In this document: one piece after another, positions 14,551 to 64,000 of the stretch
Position numbering within the stretch: the first letter of the stretch is position 1
Layout of the letters: each line of letters starts with the position of its first letter
Assembly (NCBI RefSeq): GCF_964340395.1
Contig: NC_135561.1
Coordinates: 7,396,018 to 7,460,017, forward strand
Direction: 5' to 3'
DNA: 64,000 bases
From: Glandiceps talaboti
Taxonomy: Eukaryota > Hemichordata > Enteropneusta > Spengelidae
Program-made: the position numbers and the translations under genes
The notes under the pieces: model-generated
Database searches by the model: none
Seen by the model: the letters and a program-made list of their open reading frames with translations, nothing else
Told to the model about the DNA's origin: nothing

Positions 14551-15009
14551 TGCAATCATACAGCAAATCTTGTCCAAAATGTTACATGTATATTATTAAA
14601 AAAAAATCAACCATCGCTTGTTTGAAAATGACTTGCTTTCACTTCTTGATATACTTTATTTCATTCCGCCATTGACTTCTGATCCTATTACTTTTAAGCT
14701 TTCTTTATTGTCCACCTTATGACGTAAAAGAAACTATTCACTGTGATCTATAATGAAGTAAGAATGAGACTAAAGGGAGTAAATTTTCACCGTTCTTCCT
14801 GTCTCTTGTACTTTGATGAGTTAGTATGTCAATTTTGACGTCGGTGTATATTCTCTACACAATACAATTTGATGAGACGGTGATGTCTCTGAGTATTCCA
14901 GAATGGCTTTGGGCAGATTAACTCGGGATTACTGCATAGTTTATTGCGACATTTCACCCAAATCCAAGCAATGTGAATTAATCTAATAATGGGGCCTCAT
15001 CTGGATTAT

Positions 15010-15365
15010 TCACTGTTGTCGCAGTCTATCGTGAAGTCGTATTTAGTTTTGATGTTGCATTCTGAGGGTTGTGGTTATATGAAACTATATCGACACTGAC
15101 TATGTTCGTTTTAATGATAGACAGAATACAAACGCAGCATTTGGTAGAGATACATGTAGTAATGATGTCTTCCATTTTACTGTTGTTGCAGTCTATCGCG
15201 AAGTCTTTGTATTTAGTTTTGATGTTGCATTCTGAGGGTCTTGGTTATGTGAAACTATATCAACACTATATGATTGTTTCATTATCAGACAAGAGAATAC
15301 AAACACAGCATTCGGTAGAGATAGTAATGATGAGTCTTCCGTTATTCACTGTTGTCGTACATCTT
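15010..15365 (+). repeat. Two-copy duplication, about 175 bp
   Basis: CACTGTTGTCGCAGTCTATCG, TTTAGTTTTGATGTTGCATTC, TGAAACTATATC and GCATTNGGTAGAGATA recur in the same order. Confidence 0.9.
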
Positions 15366-16137
15366 TTTATTCGTTTCGGCTACAGAATAAAAACACCCAT
15401 CATTAACCACTAATCTATTATTGCTACACCTGAACATTATCAATAAACCTCCAAAGTGATGATAATCATGTCAGTTCTCTAGAGATTTTCTATGGCTTCC
15501 TGTTCTCAAGGCTAAGATGTAGTCTACAGAGAGGACACAGTTCATTCTCGGCCTTGAAAGGAGGAAAAATAATTCACTGAATGTCAACAATGTAGCAAAC
15601 TCTAGAATATGTGTACATGTAGATGTATAATACAAATGTGTACACGTAAACTCCAGACATTTGTGGTCAAGTTTATAGATATCCCTGGTCAGCTGAAATA
15701 TTGAAAATTTGAATATTAATTTCATTGTAAAATACAATACTGTCCAATCAGAAGGAGTGATTTCTCAAAGAAAGCTTTGAAAAACTTGAAGGGAAAGAAC
15801 ATATTGTATAATTATGAATTATTCTAACTGTAGCAGCCTATTAGTATTAGACACATTCCAACTGTGCAAGCCTGTCATCAAGATTAAAATAAATTTCCCA
15901 TCCATGTAGTAAAATTTCAGATGAAATATAAACAAAATACATGTAGCTGATTCGATGTATGTAATACGCATTTAGAATACATACATGACGTGTATGTGTA
16001 TACATGTACATCTTGTAACACTACTACTATACAAAATGTAGATTCACTGAGACAGATGGACAGACATTTTGTTTATAGATACAGTGTACAATGTATGTAG
16101 ATAGGCAAACAGACAAATAGGCAGACTGAGAGACGTG

Positions 16138-16368
16138 TGGATGGGTGGGTGGGTAAGTAGGTAGGTAGGTGGGTGGGTGGGTAGGTAGGAAGGTAGGTAG
16201 GTAGGTAGGTAGGTATAGATGGATGGATGGCTGGCTTGATGGATAGGTAGGTAGGTGGGTGGGTGGGTTGGTAGGTAGGTACATGTAGGTAGGTAGGTAG
16301 GTAGGGTGGATGGATAGATGGATGGATGGATGGCGAGAGACAGACAGACAAACAGACAGACACACAGT
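16138..16368 (+). repeat. (GGTA)n/(GGTG)n/(GGAT)n/(CAGA)n tetranucleotide block
   Basis: Mixed GGTA, GGGT, GGAT and AGAC tetranucleotides. ORFs across it are artefacts. Confidence 0.97.
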
Positions 16369-17255
16369 TAGTGCTATATAGGTTGGTAGGTACATTGGTA
16401 GATTAATAGATAAAAAAAATCCTGCCTTCAAAATATATCAAATTAAGAGTGACAGGAGTGTATTCACTTTAATAGTGTATGGTTCATTCAAGATGCAGCT
16501 AAATCAAGTGAAGATTGATGAGTTCCTTCCATGACGTCTTGATTAATTCTAGTCAGATAGTACCTAAGTGAATGGTAACTTTATCAAACTGTCAACACAG
16601 CTGCCACCAAACTACACACTGTTTACTTAATAAATTGCCATAAAATGTTGCTGTGTTACCAGTTATATAAGAAATGATCAACGGAACATGACAAGAAATG
16701 AATGCAGACGTGTTGTAAGGTAATTTAGGTATCTACCCATCATACGAAATGTATTAATTTATAAGATTTCATGTATTGGATAACACTTGTCAGGTTAAAG
16801 GGAAACTGACCACTAATTGAGGACGAAATTATGTTTATTTTATCTGACACAAAGTGATCCTTTTAGGCTGTCTGTCAACATTTATGTTTCTTTTAAATAA
16901 ACGTTAGAATTTTTGTGTATAGTGATGTGTCAGTATAATTGGAATATGAGATGAAATTTTTTTATCCTAAACCTCCGTATGTATGAGTCATAATGGATTA
17001 TTGGAAAGTCAGCCATTTTGATCATGTGTAAATCAAATTCTTGCTGACAGACAACATGTACGTGTCTATAAATTGTCCTTTCAATTGATGATATGATATA
17101 TGTAGTGTATCAAAGTATAGATTATTCTGTACTGTCGTATGAAAGTTGGCAGTTGAATGGGAATTTGATACAGGTGTAAATCAAAGTCTCGCCATAGACC
17201 CAACGCGAAGGGTGTAGAGTCTGTGGTCTCACTGACAGACTACGGATCGTACAAC

Positions 17256-17281
17256 TACTACTAGTACTAGTACTAGTAGTA
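17256..17281. repeat. 26-bp perfect palindrome
   Basis: Centred on ACTAGTACTAGTACTAGT, extended by 4 matching bases on each side (17256-17281). Confidence 0.9.
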
Positions 17282-18129
17282 CTACTGGTGCTACAAGGTA
17301 CAGAATGTACATGGTATGGAATCTATGCAAGTTTTACGTCTTCTTTAATAGCTGAGTCAATTTACATGTACTGTCTGATAAAGTACTGTATTACATTGTA
17401 AAACATCCAGTTCGTGTATGTCACGTACATGTACATATATATGTAATAATCCCCATTCTTTAATGATACTGCGGTACATTTGTAGTTTCATCAGTGTAGT
17501 AATACTGACATATTCACATATTACGTGTAGTTCATTTTACCGTGCCATACATGTAGACAGTTCTTTTTACTTTAATGTTGCCGATAAGTTTTCTATAAAT
17601 GCATGGATTTACAATTTAATATCTAATGGGATTCCTGGTAAAAGCTAGTGGGACTGCACTGGACTTTTACATATTTACACCGCTTATCGAAAACACTGAT
17701 GGAAGTTCTTGGGAATAGATTTTCTGTGACAGCTGTTTTACCCAATCGTATAGAATTGTACTTGTAGTGTAGTAGAGATGGCAAGTCCATCTGTACTTTA
17801 TTGACTTGTAAGGACTCTTTACTATCAGACTGTCTCCAGATGTGTTATTTATAAACCATATGTAGTCTTAATGGAGTTGCTACAACTACTACACCTGTCA
17901 TATACCATCTTACTTGTATTCTTCAGTGATGGTAAAGCTGTCTCCTTCTTTCCATTTCTTCTGTCTAGTGTATCTGTAATGTCTGTCTATATTTGTCAAA
18001 CTGTACGTGCAAGAACAAACACTACACTGCCTAACACTAACATCTAGTAAACCATGCATGAGCCAAAAATATAGAATTTATACCCTGGTTATTCTACATC
18101 ACGACAACGCACATCTACATGTACATGTA

Positions 18130-18262
18130 TGTCACGACAATGCATGTACATACATACATACATACTTACATACATACATACTCACACGCACACACACACA
18201 CACACATACGCACGCACGCACATACATACATGCATGCATGCATACATACGGGTACATACATA
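18130..18262 (+). repeat. (CATA)n/(CA)n microsatellite
   Basis: CATA, CA, GCAC and GCAT units. Confidence 0.97.
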
Positions 18263-19752
18263 CATGGATGTAAAGATACCTTCCATCTCCTTTTGACAGA
18301 GGTACATGTAATAAAGATGATAAATATATGGCACTAATTCTTGTGATATTTGTAATTTGCTAATGTAAGTCTACTATGACAAAGTTCAAACGACATATGA
18401 AGGCTTGCTAGCTTACATCGTCATGAGAATAAATCATGACTGAAATAATGCGCTGACACACTTCTAAGTGCTCATTAAGATGCAAAATTATTCTGTTATA
18501 AATCGTAATTTGTTGGAGACGACGTGATGTATGATTATGTAGCCATTATTCTTCTCCACTTTCCCTTATTACCTTTCAAGGTCCTTCGACTGAATATCAT
18601 CAAATGAAGTCCAAGTAATTGTAAAAACAAACTCATGAAATGAATAAATATTACCTGCCAGTTTGTCAAACTGTCATTTACACTGATTTGATTCTTGTAG
18701 TCGTGGTTGTTTTTGTGAGTATAACACTTTGACTTTAACAAGGTGCAAACAGGAATGCAAGTTTGAGCTCTTCCAACTCCATTCAATATAGATTCTATGA
18801 TAGATTCTATGCCACATTGGTATGGTATAGGTCTAAATGTGGATGCATATAGAATTGTTGCCTTTCATTGCCCGTAATACACTGTTACAGTCCTGAGTAA
18901 AACTAAAGTACGTACACTACCCACAGAAAGTATTGTCGCACCCTGTCGATGCCATGATGTACATGTATGGTAGACTACATGTATGCCACAATACTGATCT
19001 AAATCTCGAATGCAGAGAATCACCCTCTTTCATTGCAGTGTTACTGTCCAATCAGCTTTAAGCTGAAGTACATGTAACTTGTAAATGTAAGGCAAAAACT
19101 AAAATGTACAATGTCATGTATAAAACTGTACACCGTGAGGTTTAAATCTTCAATGCATAGAATTGTTGTTCAAACCTCTTACAGTCATCAGCTGAAGTAC
19201 ATGTATTAGCTAGACTCTATAGATTTAGATAGAAGTTTAAATGATCGTGCAATGTATAGGATAGCTGTCTTTCATTGCCTTAAGTTACAGTCTTCTCAGC
19301 CAAATCTGAAGTGAGGCAGACTGTAATTCCCACTGGTCAGTCATTTCCATAAGTGCAATTACATTTTCTATTGCACATTGGGTTCACTACAGACGATGGG
19401 AAAAATCAAGAGTCAAGGAGAAATTACAGTGGCAAATAAATTGAAGTGAAAATCAGGTGAAATTGAATGTTATGTTGTTCCCCAGGAGATGTCTTGTCAA
19501 TGTCACTTGTGATCTTTCAAGATAAGTCTGTTGTATCTTCAGACTGTCTAGCGTCTTCAGGATGAGACCACATTTGGATATTAGTACTGCAGCAAATGTC
19601 AAGACACCGTGCCTGTCAGTTTGAGTTTTACTTATTTGGATAGGTAGAGACTGTGAGAGGAGAGTTTGTGATAAGATGATAGTTGTAGGCGTTATGGTAA
19701 ACTTTTAGAATGGTGGACTAGTACATATACATTTATTCTTGGTGAAATAAAC

Positions 19753-19824
<72 letters not shown>
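19753..19824 (+). repeat. (ATT)n microsatellite
   Basis: About 23 pure ATT units. Confidence 0.99.
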
Positions 19825-19827
<3 letters not shown>

Positions 19828-19889
19828 ATTCTCTAATGAATGACAACATATTTTGATGTGTGTCAGAATATCGAAATTAAAAAATGTCA

Positions 19890-20130
19890 TTTTTTGTGAG
19901 TCAACTCATACATGTAGTCAGGGATAAGGGAACACATAATTTTGGTGTGTCGCAAGGAATTGCCGTACATCACAAGAGCTCACTGTGTCATAAGAGATCA
20001 CTGTATGATGTCGCAAGATATCGTTGTGTGTCATATTGCTGTGCATCACAAGAAATCACATTGCGTCATAACAAATCACTGTGCATCACAAGAAATTGTT
20101 GTGCGTCAGTAGCACATCACACAGGCATGT
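19890..20130 (+). repeat. Expanded GTGNGTCACAAGAAATCAC repeat
   Basis: Starts with the GAGTCA...GGGAACACA...TTTTGGTGTGTC core of the dispersed family (also 22405, 25540, 49575), followed by about 8 irregular copies of GTGCRTCACAAGAAATCACT. Confidence 0.65.
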
Positions 20131-20217
20131 AACATATACAATGTCTAATTATTGATACATCACACATGTTTGTCATGTTCTAGATTGTAATGTGTTATGT
20201 TTGTGACATTTGTACTA

Positions 20218-20232
20218 CACACATACACATGT

Positions 20233-20267
<35 letters not shown>

Positions 20268-20322
20268 CACACACATACACACACATACAAACAAACAAAC
20301 ATGCACACACGCACGCACGCAC
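20218..20322 (+). repeat. (CA)n microsatellite
   Basis: CA with CATA, CAAA and CGCA interruptions. Confidence 0.97.
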
Positions 20323-21029
20323 CACTACCATCACCACATCATACACTTAGTTATTTATAAATATACATGCAGTTTTGACATGACTATACACACTGCCAGT
20401 AACATTTGTCAGGTTCATAATAATATGTATATTTATGTACCATACATGTACTGATGGTGACATAATCCAACATATAACCATAGGCTAATATCTTTAAGTG
20501 TAGAAAAATTCAAACGACACCAATTTCATGAGGAATTTTGCTTTTTTCCCCGTAAAATTGCATATTTATTCACTCAATTTAACATGCCTGTAGTCATTTT
20601 AAATGGTGCATTACACATTCCTATATCCTTGTATTTTGATGGGGATTATTTTCAGTTGATTCTTGTTTATAAATTACGTGATTAAGGAACAGCACAGGCC
20701 TAGTATAGCCATTGTGTGGGTTCTAACTTTCTATATGAGATTTCATTAATTTGGTCCCTAGGAATTCTGTCTCCACTGGCTTTTACGTTATTTAACAAAC
20801 ATGTACATGTACATGGTTGTAGGTACTCAAACACAAATAAGTCGTGACCCTTCTCATTTTCAAGTAAGATGTTGGCATGTTGGTGAAGGAGAGATTGTAC
20901 AAATACAAGAACAGAAACTGGACTTTCTCTTTCAGCTAGCTAATAAACTAAAACTATTGTTGATAACATACATGTATTGATAAACATTTTGTAAGCTATT
21001 GAATTGACCTTAATTTAATTATACATTGA

Positions 21030-21168
21030 ACACATATTGCCTGACCATGAGGGCTATAGCACCCGTTTATTATACCCGAGGGACTAGCATGTGATTCTGG
21101 TAACTCACAGTCACGAGGGGGTAATGAACGGGTGCTATAGCCCGAATATAGGCCAGGCAATATGTGTT
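21030..21168. repeat. Foldback, about 40-bp arms
   Basis: ACACATATTGCCTG, then GGCTATAGCACCCGTT on the left is inverted on the right (AACGGGTGCTATAGCC, CAGGCAATATGTGT). Confidence 0.85.
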
Positions 21169-21169
21169 T

Positions 21170-21362
21170 TATAATATACCTCATGCTGTGAACTCGCGGT
21201 GGCAGACGACATCCTCAGAAGCTGCCATTTTGACCTGCTGTGAACTCGTGGTGTTCACGTGACCATGTAAAAGTTGATGGAACTATTTCCCTAGGGAAAT
21301 AGTCATTCTATCTTCCTATCATGTGACTGATTCTAGCGAATCATGACACAGCAAATCACTAG
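21170..21362. repeat. Second inverted unit with a 22-bp perfect palindrome
   Basis: ATAATATACCT at about 21171 is inverted as AGGTATATTAT at about 21351. Inside, CTGTGAACTCGYGGTG occurs twice, and 21282-21303 is a perfect 22-bp palindrome centred on TCCCTAGGGA. Probably a MITE nested with the preceding foldback. Confidence 0.65.
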
Positions 21363-22404
21363 GTATATTATAAACATGTATATGTACTCACAGTAGGGTG
21401 GCATTTCTGATAAACTTCCATGATCTTGCAGTGTACATTTTTGAAACTTCTAGTATACAACTTCTGGGGTGGTTATATCCACACAACAGAGGCACAGCTA
21501 CAATGTATCACCCACTTGTGTAATCTACCACATTGAACAACAGTTTTAGTGTGTCTCAGTATTAAAACTGAAGGCTGAGATTTCAACTCTATTATTGCAG
21601 TCACTCTTTCAAAGAGATATTGGAAAGTTGTACAAATAGTTACACAGTCATTTGTACTAATAAACAGAGAGAGTAAAAAAACGAGAGCTAATACTACATC
21701 TTTTTCAATTACAATTAGTTACAATGATGAGAGAACTGTCCTTTGCAAAGTTTGATTGGTATTTGCAGTGGCATTGTTAAAATAAATTACCTCTTTCATC
21801 AACTGACTTTATTGAATGCTTGTCTTGTCCGAAAATAATAAAGATGTTCCAGTGATTGATTCGTAGGGAATGAAAAAGACCTTTTAAAGATCGATTTTCT
21901 TGAAAGCATACCTTTTATGTACCGCAATAAATGTCATCCTGAAGTTCAGAGGTGACTCGTAATGGTTTAAGTTGTATGTTGAGGTACAAATGTAGTACAT
22001 ACAAAATAACGTTTTTAAGTTTTACAAATCTACATATACATGTATGTTGAGGCAGGTATATACCCAGGGTTCATACAATCCTTGAAACTTTTGGAGAATC
22101 CTGGGGTTTCAGAGAACTCCGGGAAAGTCCTGAAAAATGTGACTGATTTCTGGAAACTTTCTGACTGAATGGTCGACATTACTATTGAATGATATCCATT
22201 AGATACATGTAGGTGAGAAATATGGTATGAAAGCAGAAACTGATGCACGTTATCACAAACCAGAGCTGGTATTTCCTCTGCGACATCTGAAATAACGCAC
22301 CTCTTGGCGGTACGTCTTGGACGGTGCTGTAAAAAAGGCTGTGGTTTACTATGTGCCCTCTATTGATAGTCAAATTTTGTGATGATAAAAACTGGCACTT
22401 GTTG

Positions 22405-22505
22405 TGAGTCGCTACATAATAAGAGAAAGGGGAACACCACGTTTTGGTGCGTCACTAGAAATTGTGTGCGTCAGTGGTGCGTCAAATCGGCTTAGAGGGC
22501 ACACT
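22405..22505 (+). repeat. GGGGAACACCA/TTTTGGTGCGTCAC dispersed repeat
   Basis: Shares TTTTGGTGCGTCACTAGAAATTG and TCGGCTTAGAGGGCACACTGAT with 19890 and 25540. Confidence 0.55.
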
Positions 22506-23298
22506 GATATTTAAGATAGAAATAAATCATGAAAATGTGTTGTCTACAAATGCCATCTACTATTTCAGTAATTCAATCAACAGTTAAGATTTTTATTTTA
22601 TACACATACATTTCATTTTGAGAGTACTACAACACACACACACACACACACACACAATAAAACAAATTGAGTGTCTGTGGTGTACATGTACTTCTAGAAT
22701 ACCTGACACATTTCAACTGCCAGTTCCTAGTTCAATCAACAGTTTTGTGATTTTAGACAAGTAGAACTATTTTTCAAGATACAAAATTTACATTTGTGGG
22801 TATAAACATGACAAGAAGATCCGAGTTTGAGTATATGGTGTGTATATTACAATGTGTTGATGAAACACCTTTTGAAAGTCAGTTCCTATTCAGTCAATTA
22901 ATTGGCACTTTTAGACAAGTCATAATTTTTCAGTGTGTAAAATTTACATTTGCAAGCCTGAGTTGAGTGCAAATAACTGTGAAATCATTGCAATTCACAA
23001 TTTCTCTTTCAATCTTGTATGGCTTTAAAAGTCACAATTTTTTTCAAGAGAAACATTGCAATTGACAATTTCTTTTTTCCTTCTATGGTTCTGTGAGTCA
23101 CCATTTTGTTCAACAGTACAAAAACTAAAACAAATATAAAGTAATAATAAAACCAAGTTTATATCAGTAGTATACAGTAGTAGAATCAATATACCTGATT
23201 CTATTTCAATCAGAGGTTAATCCCGTTTTAGCATCGTAGACTAACTTCAAATTTTCTTTTCTTTTTTTTCTTCATGTATGGATTGAAATGAATTCTAG

Positions 23299-63195
<39,897 letters not shown>

Positions 63196-63881
63196 TCTTA
63201 CAATATGCTAATTAGTAGGTAAAAACAACGCTATTGGTCAATTTTACTTTGAATGTTTTCACCAGCCAATCATGACTGTGGTAGTGGTAATTATTTAAAT
63301 GCAATGCATGGTGTAGATGGTAAAGTGCATTGAATGTCTGTACATAGTGATGGGTAATGTATAGATGTAGTAATTGCATTGTTATTTTATCATCTAAATT
63401 CTAATGTATTAATTAATAATTTTGTCAATATTAATGTATTATTACGAATCAAGCACTGCATTTGTAATGTCACCAGTGATGTAATTGATTGCCTGGGCTT
63501 TCTTTCCTCCAATTATTTACAGGCAATACTTATCACTTACATCTTTGTATTGGGCTGATCTCCTTTTGCTTTGTAATTCTTTCTAAAAAGATAGTCCTTA
63601 GAAAAAGTCATGTAATCTCTCTGTATAGCTATCAACGCATGCACTTCTATTGTTTCAAGACAAAAAGAATAATGAAATACTATAAGTTTGTACGAAGATG
63701 GGGGGGGGGAGAAGATTTGGGTGGGAGGGGGATTCAAGGGTTCTTCATACAAATATGCATGTGATTTTGGATTTCGACATCAGATTTCAAGTCAACAGAA
63801 ATATTGATATATTTTTGTTCTTATGTGTTTGCCTAAATTTTGTAATTTACAAGACATATTGTGCACTTTTTGTAGGATTTC

Positions 63882-63887
63882 AATAAA
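63882..63887 (+). other. Poly(A) signal AATAAA
   Basis: AATAAA in TTTCAATAAATTTATTGCC, about 690 nt after the candidate stop codon. It fits a 3' UTR ending near 63900-63910, if the last-exon call holds. Confidence 0.4.
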
Positions 63888-64000
63888 TTTATTGCCTGAA
63901 ATCGTTTAGCCAATATCTTCATAATCCAAAATAAATTCCCCCTGCATAATATTTTAATGTCACATTAGCCAGAATCAACCTACTAAAGGGTTGAACCACG

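Overview
This window is animal nuclear DNA. It is AT-rich, carries many microsatellites, minisatellites, foldback MITE-like elements and one SINE-like fragment, and contains one recognisable gene, interrupted by roughly 30 introns with GT-AG ends. The gene is a plus-strand kinesin-3 motor of the KIF13 (KIF13A/KIF13B/Khc-73) family. The protein reads closest to vertebrate KIF13A, but a pre-duplication invertebrate KIF13 is just as likely. The frequent ACATGTA-type words, tetranucleotide repeats and compact MITEs suggest a marine invertebrate (deuterostome or lophotrochozoan). I cannot place it more precisely.

Layout: bases 1-23298 hold no exon I can defend. They contain microsatellites, minisatellites, foldback elements, a decayed LINE 3' end near 8412-8537 and degenerate tandem repeats, and are probably 5' intron and/or upstream sequence. 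The first exon, with the start codon and the first motor strand, was not found. The visible gene starts with a 13-nt microexon at 23299-23311 and continues through about 31 exons to 61537, with a possible last coding exon at 63181-63195 and a poly(A) signal at 63882-63887. The joined exons keep one reading frame through about 4450 nt (about 1480 residues). In order they give the motor domain (23299-34704), neck and coiled coil (35099-35970), FHA domain (38495-40636), stalk coiled coils (41627-46558), the KIF1B/DUF3694-like middle region (47205-56981) and a Ser/Pro-rich tail (57214-61537).

The most unusual feature is that many of the gene's exon-intron borders have been tandemly copied. Acceptor-side copies lie upstream of the exons at 25920, 35860, 38495, 45581 and 50331 (2, 4, 3, about 29 and 12 extra copies). 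Donor-side copies lie downstream of the exons ending at 24959, 45818, 48114 and 57444. Two of the donor arrays have periods of 54 and 57 nt and stay open in frame, so use of a downstream donor would lengthen the protein by repeats of 18 or 19 residues. The other arrays would introduce stops or frameshifts if used. I know of no description of this as a gene-wide pattern.

Other points: a 24-nt frame-neutral cassette microexon candidate in motor loop L10 (29928-29951), a duplicated 14-3-3-like phosphosite, a 1.0-kb PIF/Harbinger-like element with a TAA target duplication, a recurring intronic MITE family, and UG-rich microsatellites shortly downstream of several donors.
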